Positions 1 through 9,030 of a stretch of DNA of 64,000 nucleotides are shown here, in pieces. The notes under the pieces are model-generated. The model saw nothing but the letters and a program-made list of their open reading frames with translations, made no database searches and was not told where the DNA came from. Every line of letters starts with the position of its first letter. Within the stretch, counting starts at the first letter, position 1. The translations under genes were made by a program, and so were the position numbers. Location: the NCBI RefSeq assembly GCF_003201865.1, contig NZ_QJJJ01000005.1:208005-272004 (forward strand), read 5' to 3'. Source of the DNA: Methylobacterium sp. B4 (GTDB lineage Bacteria > Pseudomonadota > Alphaproteobacteria > Rhizobiales > Beijerinckiaceae).

Positions 1-1777
1 CCTGCTGGTAGCGACGGGCGCGCTCCAGCGAGGCGACATGCGCCTCGGCATCGGCGCTGCTCAGGCCCTTCACGCTCTCGAAGGCGCGCACCACGGCGGC
101 GCGCACGTCCTTGGCCATGTTCTTGGCGTCGCCGCAGACGTAGAAATGGGCACCGCCATCGAGCCATTCCACCACCTCGGCGGCATGTGCGTCGATCCGA
201 TCCTGAACGTAGATCTTCTCCGGCTGGTCGCGGGAGAAAGCCACGTCGATCTTGGCCAGCGAGCCGTCCTCCAGCGCGTCCTGCCATTCGAGCTGGTACA
301 GGAAGTCGTGGGTGAAGTGGCGGTCGCCGAAGAACAGCCAGGAGCGGCCCGGCGCTTCCGTGGCGCGGCGCTCCTGCACGAAGGCGCGGAACGGCGCCAC
401 GCCGGTGCCGGGACCGACCATGATGATGTCGGTGGCCGGGTCCGAGGGCAGGCGGAAATGCTTGTTCGGCTTCACCCGCACCCGCAGCTTGGCGCCGTTG
501 GCGATGCGGTCGGCCACATGCACCGAGGCGACGCCGGCGCGAGCGCGGCCGTGAGTCTCGTAGCGCACGGCCGCGATGGTGAGATGGACCTCGTCGCCGA
601 CTTCCTTGCGCGAGGAGGCGATGGAGTAGGCCCGCGGCGGTAGCGGCCGGGTCACGGTGTTGAGGTGCTCGGCGGTCAGCGCGGTCGGGAAGCGCTCGAT
701 CAGGTCGATCAGGTGGCGCCCCTCGATCCAGGCCTTCACCTCGCCGCTCTCGACGAATTTTTGCGCGTCGGCATGGCCGGTCGCCTTGGCGAAGCGCTCG
801 ACCGTGGTGGGCGAGAGCGTGGTGATGTCGCGCTCGGCCAGCAGCGCCCGGCGCAAGGCCTCGTCGCCAGCAAGCCCGGTGGCGCGCAGAATCTCGTCCA
901 CGAGCTGCGGGTCGTTCTCCGGGAAGATCTCCAGGGAATCGCCCGGCTCGTAGGCCGGCGCGCCACCCTCGAATTCGAGGGCGAGATGGATCGTCTCCTT
1001 GTCGGAGCGGGACGAATTGAGGTTCACGTGGTCGATCACCTCGACCACGACCGGCTCGCGGCTGACCTCGCCGTCCTCGTCCTCGGCGCCGGCGCGGAAA
1101 TCGACCGCCACGACGTTGTCGGCCGGGACTTCTGCCGGCGCCAGCGCCTTCAGCGCGCCCTTGATCCAGTCGGCGGCCGGCTTCTCGAAATCGAGGTCGA
1201 GATCGGCGCGGTCCGCGGCCCGCTTGGCGCCCAAAGCCTCGAAGCGCGCGTCGAGCGCCTTCCCGATGGCACAGAACTCGGCGTAGCTCGTGTCGCCGAG
1301 AGCCAGCACGCCGAACTGGACGCCGTCCAGCCGAGGGGCATCCTCGCCCATCAGCTCGCCGTAGGCCCGCACGGCGCGGGCCGGCGGCTCGCCCTCGCCC
1401 CAGGTCGCGACGATGGCGATGAGCTTGCCGGCCTTGGGCAGCGTGGCGAGGTCGAGATCGGCGAAGTCCACGATCTTCGGCTTGAAGCCCTGCTTGCGTG
1501 CGAGCTTGTTCACGTCGCTCGCGAGCTTTTCGGAATTGCCCGATTCGGAAGCGAACAGGATCGTCAGCGGCTCGGCCGCCTTCGGAGGCGCGACCGGGGC
1601 CGCGACCGCCGCGGCGGGCTGGCCGGAGGCGGCGTCGAGCCCCGCGAGAAAGCCCGTGAGCCACGCGCGCTGGATCGGCGTCGCCGCGCAGAGCGCCGCG
1701 TCGAGATGGGCCCGTTCCTGATCTCCGAAGGGAGCGGTGCGGGGGAGGAGTGCTTGCCTGGACATCGTGGGTGCCAT
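1..1777 (-). CDS. cysJ: Sulfite reductase (NADPH) flavoprotein alpha subunit, cut by window edge
   Basis: Transfers electrons from NADPH through FAD and FMN to the sulfite reductase hemoprotein during sulfate assimilation. About 592 residues are visible. An N-terminal stretch is followed by a flavodoxin-like FMN domain (LFASESGNSEK near residue 52), an FAD domain (RAYSIASS near 384) and an NADPH domain (GPGTGVAPFRAF near 450, YVCGDAKNMAKDV near 550). The last visible residues, ERARRYQQ, match the extreme C-terminus of the family (RYQxDVY), so only about three residues are missing. Two in-frame ATGs (1777, 1765) could be the start; neither has a strong Shine-Dalgarno. It lies downstream of an Lrp-type gene and near cysHDN, which supports the sulfur role. 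A related diflavin reductase is the alternative. Confidence 0.87.
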   Translation of the reverse strand, partial: MAPTMSRQALLPRTAPFGDQERAHLDAALCAATPIQRAWLTGFLAGLDAASGQPAAAVAAPVAPPKAAEPLTILFASESGNSEKLASDVNKLARKQGFKPKIVDFADLDLATLPKAGKLIAIVATWGEGEPPARAVRAYGELMGEDAPRLDGVQFGVLALGDTSYAEFCAIGKALDARFEALGAKRAADRADLDLDFEKPAADWIKGALKALAPAEVPADNVVAVDFRAGAEDEDGEVSREPVVVEVIDHVNLNSSRSDKETIHLALEFEGGAPAYEPGDSLEIFPENDPQLVDEILRATGLAGDEALRRALLAERDITTLSPTTVERFAKATGHADAQKFVESGEVKAWIEGRHLIDLIERFPTALTAEHLNTVTRPLPPRAYSIASSRKEVGDEVHLTIAAVRYETHGRARAGVASVHVADRIANGAKLRVRVKPNKHFRLPSDPATDIIMVGPGTGVAPFRAFVQERRATEAPGRSWLFFGDRHFTHDFLYQLEWQDALEDGSLAKIDVAFSRDQPEKIYVQDRIDAHAAEVVEWLDGGAHFYVCGDAKNMAKDVRAAVVRAFESVKGLSSADAEAHVASLERARRYQQ

Positions 1778-1877
1778 GTCGTCTGCCGTGGCGCCGCTGT
1801 CAACGGCGAAATGTCCGTTTTAAAGAACGCCCGGAGAAGAGAAGAGATTGTTCGTTGCTGCGACGCAAAAAGGAAGA

Positions 1878-2381
1878 TTATTCTCCAACCACCGAGAGGC
1901 GCGGCTCGGGCCGCCCCCGTGGCGGGGGTGCCGGCAGCGGCAGGGCGGTGGTGGATTTGACCTTCTCCATCGCGAATCGCGAGGTCACGTTCTTGAGAGG
2001 AAGCGTCGCGATCAGGTGCTTGTAAAAGGTGTCGTAGGCGGCCATGTCGGCGACCACGACGCGCAGCATGTAATCGACGTCGCCGGCCATGCGGTAGAAT
2101 TCCAGCACCTCCGGCATCGCCGCGATCCGGTCCGCGAATCGCTCCAGCCAGTCCTTGGAATGATCGGCCGTCTCGATGGAGACGAAGACGGTGAGGCCGA
2201 GCCCGAGCTTCACCGGGTCGAGCACGGCAACGCGCCGGTCGATCACGCCGTCGGCCTCCAGCCGCTGGATGCGCTTCCAGCACGGGGTCTGCGACAGCCC
2301 GACCTGCTCGCCGATGGCGGCGATGGAGAGCGTGGCGTCCTTCTGCAGGAGGGCGAGGATCTTCAGGTCGATGGAATCCAA
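1878..2381 (-). CDS. Lrp/AsnC family transcriptional regulator
   Basis: A 167-residue DNA-binding regulator with an N-terminal winged helix-turn-helix (IGEQVGLSQTPCWKRIQRL) and a C-terminal RAM/AsnC ligand and oligomerisation domain (YRMAGDVDYMLRVVV). I chose the TTG at 2381 because GGAGAGG lies four bases upstream and translation then begins at SIDLKILALLQKD, the usual N-terminus of the family. The longer reading from 2486 adds about 35 residues not typical of Lrp. It lies 100 bp upstream of cysJ on the same strand and diverges from cysH, so control of sulfur or amino-acid genes is possible, but the ligand cannot be told from sequence. The C-terminal tail is Pro/Arg-rich and probably not conserved. 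Confidence 0.85.
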   Translation of the reverse strand: MDSIDLKILALLQKDATLSIAAIGEQVGLSQTPCWKRIQRLEADGVIDRRVAVLDPVKLGLGLTVFVSIETADHSKDWLERFADRIAAMPEVLEFYRMAGDVDYMLRVVVADMAAYDTFYKHLIATLPLKNVTSRFAMEKVKSTTALPLPAPPPRGRPEPRLSVVGE

Positions 2382-2479
2382 GGGGCCTCTCCAAAGCTCG
2401 TAGCGAGGATCGCGCGCCGTAACGACCTCGCCGGAGGCCGGGCCGCGCAACACCTTACTGAGAAGAATATTTTCTATTA

Positions 2480-2512
2480 CCGGCAACGATCCGCCCTGAA
2501 GGTCGTTGCCGG
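2480..2512. promoter_or_regulatory. 10-bp inverted repeat in the lrp-cysH divergent region
   Basis: CCGGCAACGA (2480-2489) and TCGTTGCCGG (2503-2512) form a perfect 10-bp inverted repeat with a 13-nt spacer. It could be an operator for a divergent regulator or a hairpin in the 5' leader of the Lrp-type gene. No T-run follows, so it is not a standard terminator. Confidence 0.4.
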
Positions 2513-2560
2513 GTCATTCGCGCCGCAGCGCAGGATTGCGTGCGCAGCGGCACCGACGCC

Positions 2561-2589
2561 TTGACAGCGTTCGTTATAGCGAACATTTC
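2561..2589 (+). promoter_or_regulatory. Putative cysHDN promoter with palindrome in the spacer
   Basis: A consensus -35 box TTGACA (2561-2566) is followed after 17 bases by a weak -10 box CATTTC (2584-2589). The spacer contains the near-perfect palindrome GTTCGTTATAGCGAAC (2569-2584, one mismatched pair). An operator between -35 and -10 usually means repression. This is an inference from sequence; the binding protein is unknown. Confidence 0.42.
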
Positions 2590-2625
2590 AGAACTCCGAC
2601 AAGCAGGCAATCCGATTTTACGCAC

Positions 2626-3450
2626 ATGACCGCTGCCCTCGTCCGGGCGGCCCGGGACCTCGCCGAAGCCATGGCGGGGCAGGATCTTCGGGGGCGCATC
2701 CGCCTCGTGGAGGACCGCATCCCCGGCCGGCTCGTCTTCACCACCAGTCTCGGCATCGAGGATCAGGCGCTCACGCACGCGCTCGCCTTGAACAAGGGCC
2801 GTACCGAGATCGTCACCCTCGATACCGGCCGGCTCTTCCCCGAGACCTACGACGTCTGGACCGAGACGGAGGCCGCCTACGGCATCCGCATCCGCGTCTA
2901 CGCGCCGGAGCGGGTGGCCGAGGAGGACTTCGTGGCGCGCGAGGGCATCAACGGCTTCCGCCACTCGGTGGCCGCGCGGCAGGCCTGCTGCGGCTTCCGC
3001 AAGGTCGAGCCGCTCGGGCGCGCCCTCGACGGCGCGGCGGCGTGGTTCACGGGGCTTCGCGCCGGCCAGTCGGCCAACCGGGCCGACACGCCGCTGGCGG
3101 AGGCCGACGAGGGCCGCGGGCTGATCAAGGTCAACCCGCTGGCCGACTGGTCGCGCGCCGACATCGACCGCTTCGTGCACGACAACTTCATTCCCTACAA
3201 CGCCCTGCACGATCGCGGCTTCCCCTCGATCGGCTGCGCCCCCTGCACCCGCGCCGTGAAGATCGGCGAGGACGAGCGCGCGGGCCGCTGGTGGTGGGAA
3301 CAGGAATCCAAGCGGGAGTGCGGCCTGCACCTGCACGCCCCCGAAGGCGAAGAAACCTTGAAGGACGTGGCTCCCGGACAGGAAGCCGCCGCTTTCGAGG
3401 AGCCGGCGAGCGCCGCGACCTCACGCGAACAGAGAAGGGAACTGGTTTGA
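2626..3450 (+). CDS. cysH: Adenylyl-sulfate (APS) reductase, thioredoxin-dependent
   Basis: Reduces activated sulfate to sulfite in the cytoplasm. The 274-residue protein has the PAPS-reductase fold and two cysteine pairs, C121-C122 (ACCGFRK) and C204/C207 (GCAPC). Such pairs are the [4Fe-4S] ligands of the assimilatory APS-type enzymes, so APS rather than PAPS is the likely substrate. The ATG at 2626 opens the conserved part; a longer frame from 2506 runs through the promoter region. The stop overlaps the cysD start by one base (TGATG), so the two are translationally coupled. Absence of a CysC kinase domain in the downstream cysN fits the APS route. Confidence 0.93.
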   Translation: MTAALVRAARDLAEAMAGQDLRGRIRLVEDRIPGRLVFTTSLGIEDQALTHALALNKGRTEIVTLDTGRLFPETYDVWTETEAAYGIRIRVYAPERVAEEDFVAREGINGFRHSVAARQACCGFRKVEPLGRALDGAAAWFTGLRAGQSANRADTPLAEADEGRGLIKVNPLADWSRADIDRFVHDNFIPYNALHDRGFPSIGCAPCTRAVKIGEDERAGRWWWEQESKRECGLHLHAPEGEETLKDVAPGQEAAAFEEPASAATSREQRRELV

Positions 3451-4379
3451 TGAGCGCCGCCGTCGCCGCGCCCGCGCGCACCCGCCTGACGCATCTCCAG
3501 CGTCTGGAGGCCGAGAGCATCCACATCTTCCGGGAGGCGGTCGCCGAGGCCGAGAACCCGGTGATGCTCTACTCGATCGGCAAGGACTCCTCCGTCCTGC
3601 TGCATCTGGCGCTCAAGGCCTTCGCGCCGGGACGCCTGCCGTTCCCCCTGATGCACATCGACACGACTTGGAAGTTCCGCGAGATGATCGCCTTCCGCGA
3701 TCGGCGCGTGAAGGAGCTCGGCCTCGAACTCATCGTGCACACCAACCAGGACGGGCTCGCCAAAGGCATCGGCCCGGTCAGCCACGGCTCGGAAGTGCAC
3801 ACCGACGTGATGAAGACGCAGGCCCTGCGGCAGGCGCTCGACACGTACAAGTTCGACGCGGCCTTCGGCGGCGCGCGCCGCGACGAGGAGGCGAGCCGCG
3901 CCAAGGAGCGCATCATCAGCTTGCGCAACGCGCAGCACCGCTGGGACCCCAAGCGCCAGCGCGCCGAGCCGTGGCACCTCTACAATTTCAAGAAGCGGCG
4001 CGGCGAAAGCTTCCGCGTGTTCCCGCTCTCGAACTGGACCGAGCTCGATATCTGGCTCTACATCGAGCAGGAAAACATTCCGATCGTGCCGCTCTACTTC
4101 GCCGCCGAGCGGCCTGTGGTCGAGCGCGACGGCCAGCTCATCATGGTCGATGACGAGCGCCTGCCGCTGGAGGCGGGCGAGACGCCGGAACTGCGAACCG
4201 TCCGCTTCCGCACGCTCGGCTGCTACCCGCTCACCGGCGCGGTCGAGAGCCCGGCCGCGACCCTGCCGGAGATCATCGGCGAGACGCTGGCCGCCCGCAC
4301 CTCGGAGCGCCAGGGCCGGGTGATCGACAAGGACGGCGCCGGCGCCATGGAGCGCAAGAAGCAGGAGGGCTATTTCTGA
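3450..4379 (+). CDS. cysD: Sulfate adenylyltransferase small subunit
   Basis: The catalytic subunit of the heterodimeric ATP sulfurylase, which makes APS from sulfate and ATP. The 309 residues belong to the PP-loop/N-type ATP pyrophosphatase group ([11 protein letters not shown] near residue 42), with the family blocks [15 protein letters not shown] and [11 protein letters not shown] and the usual C-terminus ERKKQEGYF. It overlaps the end of cysH by one base and the start of cysN by one base. The tight packing implies a single cysHDN transcript and stoichiometric synthesis with CysN. Confidence 0.96.
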   Translation: MSAAVAAPARTRLTHLQRLEAESIHIFREAVAEAENPVMLYSIGKDSSVLLHLALKAFAPGRLPFPLMHIDTTWKFREMIAFRDRRVKELGLELIVHTNQDGLAKGIGPVSHGSEVHTDVMKTQALRQALDTYKFDAAFGGARRDEEASRAKERIISLRNAQHRWDPKRQRAEPWHLYNFKKRRGESFRVFPLSNWTELDIWLYIEQENIPIVPLYFAAERPVVERDGQLIMVDDERLPLEAGETPELRTVRFRTLGCYPLTGAVESPAATLPEIIGETLAARTSERQGRVIDKDGAGAMERKKQEGYF

Positions 4380-5791
4380 TGACGATCCATCAGTCCCCGG
4401 AGGCGTTCGGCTACGAAGCCTTCCTGCACAAGCACCAGAACAAGGAGGTGCTGCGCTTCATCACCTGCGGCTCGGTCGATGACGGCAAGTCCACCCTGAT
4501 CGGGCGGCTGCTGCACGACACAAAGCAGATCTTCGACGATCAGGTGACCGCGCTGCAGCGCGACTCGCGCAAGCACGGTACGCAGGGCGGCGAGGTCGAT
4601 CTCGCCCTGCTGGTGGACGGCCTCCAGGCCGAGCGCGAGCAGGGCATCACCATCGACGTCGCCTACCGCTTCTTCTCGACCGAGCGGCGCTCCTTCATCG
4701 TGGCCGACACCCCCGGCCACGAGCAGTATACCCGCAACATGGCGACCGGCGCCTCGACGGCGGATGTCGCCGTGATCCTGGTCGATGCCCGCCACGGGCT
4801 GACCCGCCAGACGCGGCGCCACGCGCTGCTCGTCTCGCTTCTCGGCATCCACCGGGTCGCGCTGGCCATCAACAAGATGGATCTCGTCGGCTGGTCGCAG
4901 GACAAGTTCGACGCCATCGTCTCGGGTTTCCAGGCCTTCGCCGCGCCGCTGAACTTCTCCGAAGTGCGGGCGATCCCGCTCTCGGCCAAGAACGGCGACA
5001 ACGTCGTGCTGCCGGGCACCGCCGCGACCTGGTACGCGGGCGTGCCGCTGCTGCGCTACCTCGAAGAGGTGCCGGTGAAGTCGGAGGAGCGCGCCGCCGC
5101 CTTCCGCATGCCGGTGCAGTGGGTGAACCGACCGAATTCCGACTTCCGCGGCTTCTCCGGCCTGATCGCCTCGGGCTCGATCGCGCCGGGCGACGCCGTC
5201 ACCGTCGCGCCGTCGGGCAAGTCCTCGACCATCGCCCGCATCTTCACCGCCGACGGCGATCTGGAGCGGGCGAGCGAGGGTCAGTCGGTCACGCTGGTGC
5301 TCGCCGACGAGATCGACGCCTCCCGCGGCGCCGTGATCGCCACCTCGGACGCGCCGCTGACGCTGACCGACAGCCTCGACGTGCGCCTGTTCTGGGCCGC
5401 CGAGACCGAACTCGCTCCCGGGTCGAGCCTCTGGGCCAAGGTCGGCACGCAGACGGTCAACGCCGTGGTGAAGGCGGTCCACCGCCGGATCGACCCCGAG
5501 ACCGGGCAGGCCGGTCCGGCCGACAGACTCGCGGTCAACGATATCGGCGACGTGACCCTGACGCTCGACCGGCAGATTGCCGTGGATCCGTATGTCGAGA
5601 ACCGCGACACCGGCAGCCTGATCCTGATCGATCGCGAGACCACGGACACGGCCGCGCTCGGCCTCGTCCAGACGGTGGTCGCCTCGGCCAAGGCCTCCGC
5701 TCCGGCGCCGGCCACCTCCGAGACGGCGCAGCCGGAGCCCGCGCGCAGCGGCGGCCTGCTGGCCGGCCTCAAGCGGCTGTTCGGCGGGTAG
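4379..5791 (+). CDS. cysN: Sulfate adenylyltransferase subunit 1 (GTPase)
   Basis: The GTPase that drives CysD-catalysed APS formation. In 470 residues it shows an EF-Tu-like G domain with P-loop GSVDDGKS (31-38), DTPGH (110-114) and NKMD (165-168), then beta-barrel domains II and III. The protein ends about where stand-alone CysN ends, so there is no fused APS kinase (CysC) as in many Rhizobiales NodQ/CysNC proteins. The C-terminal 45 residues are an Ala/Pro-rich linker followed by a short basic segment (GLLAGLKRLFGG). The start codon overlaps the cysD stop. A GC-rich palindromic repeat follows directly. Confidence 0.95.
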   Translation: MTIHQSPEAFGYEAFLHKHQNKEVLRFITCGSVDDGKSTLIGRLLHDTKQIFDDQVTALQRDSRKHGTQGGEVDLALLVDGLQAEREQGITIDVAYRFFSTERRSFIVADTPGHEQYTRNMATGASTADVAVILVDARHGLTRQTRRHALLVSLLGIHRVALAINKMDLVGWSQDKFDAIVSGFQAFAAPLNFSEVRAIPLSAKNGDNVVLPGTAATWYAGVPLLRYLEEVPVKSEERAAAFRMPVQWVNRPNSDFRGFSGLIASGSIAPGDAVTVAPSGKSSTIARIFTADGDLERASEGQSVTLVLADEIDASRGAVIATSDAPLTLTDSLDVRLFWAAETELAPGSSLWAKVGTQTVNAVVKAVHRRIDPETGQAGPADRLAVNDIGDVTLTLDRQIAVDPYVENRDTGSLILIDRETTDTAALGLVQTVVASAKASAPAPATSETAQPEPARSGGLLAGLKRLFGG

Positions 5792-5804
5792 ATACGCAGC
5801 CTAT

Positions 5805-5940
5805 CCCTCTCCCCGCTGCGGGAGAGGGTGGCCCCCGAAGGGGCTCGGGTGAGGGGCTGGCTCCGCATTGTCCGGAAGCGTCGCTCCCCTCTCCCGCCCG
5901 CTGAAGCGGGCACCCTCCCCCGCGGAGGAGGAGGGTTTGG
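5805..5940. repeat. GC-rich palindromic intergenic repeat
   Basis: The spacer after cysN holds CCCTCTCCC (5805-5813) paired with GGGAGAGGG (5820-5828), then GCCCC-cgaa-GGGGC, and later GCCCGCT-ga-AGCGGGC with flanking CCTC-rich arms. This looks like the dispersed extragenic palindromic elements common in high-GC proteobacteria. It could fold in RNA and end cysN transcription, although no T-run is present. Confidence 0.6.
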
Positions 5941-5971
5941 CGGTGGCCCGCTCCCCCGCTAGAACCAGCGC

Positions 5972-7024
5972 ATGACCTCCCCCACCGATCCGGCCGACGA
6001 CCTGTACGAGGGCCGGGACGGCTGGCTCTTCCTGACCCGCGGCAACAACCGGGTTCTGGAGCAGTACGGCCGGCCGGGCGTCTCCCGCAGGACGCTGTGG
6101 CGCTGGCGCCGGATCATCGAGACACGAAGGCGCGCCTGCGCCCGGCTCGGCGCGCTCTATCTTCACGCCGTCGCGCCCGAGAAGCTGACGATCTATCCCG
6201 AGCTCGCCGAGGGGCTGGCCTTCGACCCGGCCCGCGCGCCCGCCCTGCGGCTGGCCCGGTGGCTGACGGGCTCGCCCGGCGCCCGCGCCTGGGTCGATCT
6301 CGTCGGGCCATTGCGGGCGGCGCGCGACGGCCCGCCGCTCTACCTGCGCACCGACACCCATTGGACGCATCGCGGCTGCGACATCGCCCACCGGGCCATC
6401 CTCGCGCGGATGGGCCTGCCGCCGCGCGCCGATCTCGAAGCCCGGCGCGAGGCCGGCCCGGTCCCGTTCTCGGGCGATCTCGGCCGCAAGTTCGGCCCCC
6501 ACCGCACGGAGACCGCGCCCGGCAGCGCCTTCGCGAGCGGCGCCCGGCGGACCTACGCCAACGGCCTGCTGACCGAGATGGAGGCGCTCGGGCGCGGCGG
6601 GGACGCGCATCTCGGCACGCATGCGGTGTTTCGCAACGACGATCCCGGCGCCGATCCGCGCCGGCTCGTGATCTTCGGCGATTCCTACGCGCAGCACACC
6701 GCCCACAGCCCCGTCGCCACGCTGACCGCGCTCTTCGCCGACCGCTTCCGCGAGGTGCATTTCCTCTGGTCGACGGGCATCGACTGGCACTACCTCGAAG
6801 GCGTCCGGCCGGATTTCGTGCTCGCCGAGATCGCCGAGCGCTTCCTGATCGACCTGCCGCCTCGCGGCATCCGGATCGAGCGGCTCGCGGAACTCGCCCG
6901 CGAGCGCAAGGTCATGGGAGAGGGTTCGACAGGGGCTTCGGCAGCGGCTCCCCGCTCTGGCGCGCGGCCTCCGCCTGACGCGCCCGCATCCGTGCCTGAA
7001 GACGCTGGCGCCGGGCCGCGATGA
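5972..7024 (+). CDS. AlgX/AlgJ-like SGNH-fold protein
   Basis: A 350-residue protein with the AlgX/AlgJ (DHHW-like) signature TDTHW (127-131), GDSY (236-239) and the opening GRDGWLFL. In characterised relatives this fold O-acetylates exported polysaccharides such as alginate. No signal peptide is evident, so it may act in the cytoplasm or be an uncharacterised branch. The substrate is unknown, but several glycosyltransferases occur elsewhere in the window. Its last 113 bases overlap the convergent YihY gene. The C-terminal 35 residues, in the overlap, are low-complexity Ala/Pro/Gly and may not matter for function. Confidence 0.72.
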   Translation: MTSPTDPADDLYEGRDGWLFLTRGNNRVLEQYGRPGVSRRTLWRWRRIIETRRRACARLGALYLHAVAPEKLTIYPELAEGLAFDPARAPALRLARWLTGSPGARAWVDLVGPLRAARDGPPLYLRTDTHWTHRGCDIAHRAILARMGLPPRADLEARREAGPVPFSGDLGRKFGPHRTETAPGSAFASGARRTYANGLLTEMEALGRGGDAHLGTHAVFRNDDPGADPRRLVIFGDSYAQHTAHSPVATLTALFADRFREVHFLWSTGIDWHYLEGVRPDFVLAEIAERFLIDLPPRGIRIERLAELARERKVMGEGSTGASAAAPRSGARPPPDAPASVPEDAGAGPR

Positions 7025-7874
7025 CCGTGCCGTTCACCTCGCCCCCGAACAGGAACATCGCCGCGAGCCAGTAGAGGAAGACGAGGAACACCATCGCCGT
7101 GGCCAGCCCCCCGTAGGTCGAGGCGTAGGCGTTCGAGAAGCGGTCGAGGTAGAAACCGAAGCCGAGGCCGGCCAGGAACCAGAGCACCAGCGTCACGGCG
7201 ATGCCCGGCAGCACCGAGAGAACCGCGCGCCGCCCGGCGGCCACGAATTTGTGGGCGATGATCAGCACCAGCGCGATCAAGACCGCCGTCACCCCGATGC
7301 GTCCGATGGCGACCGTGAGTCCCAGGGGCTCCAGCCCGGGCGCCACGAAGACGAGCTGGCGCCAGATCAGCGGCCCCAGCACCACGAGCAGCGCGAAGGC
7401 CAGCATCGCGAAGGCGCCGCAGACCACGTAGCCGATCGATTCGAGCCGGGTGAGCCACCAGGGCCGCATCTCGCGGATACCGTAGGCCCGGTTGAGCCCG
7501 ACCCGCAGGGATTCGACGCCCGAGGAGGAGAAGTAGAGCGCGAGCAGGGCGCCCAGCGTGAGCACGCCCCCGCGCTGCTCGGTGAGCAGCCGATGCACCT
7601 CGCCGACGATGGGCTTGGCCACCTCCCGCGGCACCGCGTCGAAGATCAGCGTACCCGCCTCGTCGGCCAGCGACTTGGTGCCGATCAGGCCGGCGAGCGC
7701 CGCGAGCAGGATCAGGAACGGGAACAGCGAGGTCAGCATCGACAGCGCGATGTGGCTCGCGATCGCCCAGCCGTCATGGGCGACGAAGCGCTGCGCGGCG
7801 ATGCCCGTCACGTCGAGAACTTTTCGCAGGCGGCTCAAGACAGACGGCTCAAGGGAGGACGCGGCTTCTCGCAC
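6912..7874 (-). CDS. YihY/BrkB family inner-membrane protein
   Basis: A 320-residue integral membrane protein of the YihY/BrkB family (once annotated as ribonuclease BN). About six hydrophobic helices are visible, with family blocks such as ALSMLTSLFPFLILL near residue 45, YFSSSGVESLR near 115, and the last helices around LATAMVFLVFLYWLAAMFLFGGEVN. The cytoplasmic C-terminus is Arg/Gln-rich. The function of the family is not settled. It converges on the AlgX-like gene with a 113-bp overlap and diverges from the EamA transporter. Confidence 0.85.
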   Translation of the reverse strand: MREAASSLEPSVLSRLRKVLDVTGIAAQRFVAHDGWAIASHIALSMLTSLFPFLILLAALAGLIGTKSLADEAGTLIFDAVPREVAKPIVGEVHRLLTEQRGGVLTLGALLALYFSSSGVESLRVGLNRAYGIREMRPWWLTRLESIGYVVCGAFAMLAFALLVVLGPLIWRQLVFVAPGLEPLGLTVAIGRIGVTAVLIALVLIIAHKFVAAGRRAVLSVLPGIAVTLVLWFLAGLGFGFYLDRFSNAYASTYGGLATAMVFLVFLYWLAAMFLFGGEVNGTVIAARRQRLQARMRARQAEAARQSGEPLPKPLSNPLP

Positions 7875-8014
7875 GAGGGTTGGGGCGGACGGGCTTCATA
7901 CGGGCATTCGGCCCGCCCCCGTCAACGGTGAAGCGAGCGATCCGTCACCGGCATGGCTGGGAAGATTCCGCCCTGCTTGCCTCGGTGCCCCCGGCGTGCT
8001 GCCTGCCGGGCGCC

Positions 8015-8920
8015 ATGCCGATGCTTCTCTCCCGTCTGATCCCGGCCGCCTTCGTGCTGATCTGGGCGAGCGGCTTCGTCGCCGCGCGCTACGTGGCGCC
8101 GTTCGCCGAGCCGCTGGCCTTCGTCGCGGTCCGGCTCGCCCTGGTGGCGGCGGTGCTGGGAGCAATCGCGCTGGCGCTGCGCTCGCGCTGGCCCCGGACC
8201 GGCGCCGGCTGGCGCGACGGGATGGTCGCGGGCGTGCTGATGCAGGGCATCTACGTGGCCGGCGTGTTCTGGTCGGTGCATCGCGGCCTGCCCGCCGGCA
8301 TCGCCGCCCTGGTCGGCAGCCTGCAGCCGCTGCTGACGGCCGCCGCCTCGGAGCCGCTGCTCGGGGAGCGGGTGGGGGCGAAGCGTTGGGCGGGCATCGG
8401 GCTCGGCTTCCTCGGAGCGGGATTGGTGCTCGTGCCGAAGCTCGGGGCGGTCGATGCCGCGGGCATCCCGCCCGACGCGCTCGCCGTGTGCCTGACCGCG
8501 ATGCTGGCGATGACCGCCGGCACTCTCTGGCAGAAGCGCAAGGCGGCGGGTGCCGACCTCGTCACCAATGCCTGCCTGCAATTCGTCGGCGGCACCGCCT
8601 TCGCCGTGCCGCTCGCCCTGCTCGCCGGGGAAACGCATCTGCAGCCGAGCCTGCCGCTGGCGCTGGGCATGGGCTGGTCCGTCCTCGTCAACTCCGTGGC
8701 GGGCATCCTCCTGCTGATGGCGCTGATCCGGCGCGGGGCGGTGGCGGGCGTGGCCTCGCTGTTCTTCCTCGTGCCGCCGGTCTCGGCGGCGATCGCCTAC
8801 GCGATGTTCGGGGAGGCGCTCACCCTCGTGCAGATCGGCGGGATGGCGGTGGCCGCCGCCGGCGTCGGCCTCGCCACGGGTCCCTCGGCGGGCCGGTCTT
8901 CGACGGGTCCAAGCCGGTGA
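8015..8920 (+). CDS. EamA/DMT-superfamily transporter
   Basis: A 301-residue multi-helix permease with two EamA repeats of about five helices each (IPAAFVLIWASGFVAARY at the N-terminus; the second half starts near AVCLTAMLAMTAGTLWQKRK). The drug/metabolite transporter superfamily exports small metabolites, amino acids or drugs; the substrate cannot be predicted. The ATG at 8015 (MPMLLSRLIPA) places the first helix at the N-terminus; an upstream frame from 7880 would add 45 non-membrane residues and is unlikely. It is divergent from the YihY gene. Confidence 0.85.
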   Translation: MPMLLSRLIPAAFVLIWASGFVAARYVAPFAEPLAFVAVRLALVAAVLGAIALALRSRWPRTGAGWRDGMVAGVLMQGIYVAGVFWSVHRGLPAGIAALVGSLQPLLTAAASEPLLGERVGAKRWAGIGLGFLGAGLVLVPKLGAVDAAGIPPDALAVCLTAMLAMTAGTLWQKRKAAGADLVTNACLQFVGGTAFAVPLALLAGETHLQPSLPLALGMGWSVLVNSVAGILLLMALIRRGAVAGVASLFFLVPPVSAAIAYAMFGEALTLVQIGGMAVAAAGVGLATGPSAGRSSTGPSR

Positions 8921-9030
8921 ACTGTATGATGAATTCAGCCTAAAGACGGGGATGCGGCGACGAGAAACCACTATTGTGCCGGCGATCCCGGCTATAAGAA
9001 ACCACAGATCCACTCCGCAGAGAGACAGAC

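Noticed and set aside
665..1960. 431-aa plus-strand open frame
   Set aside because: Runs antisense to cysJ, whose protein has clear flavodoxin, FAD and NADPH motifs; a high-GC shadow frame.
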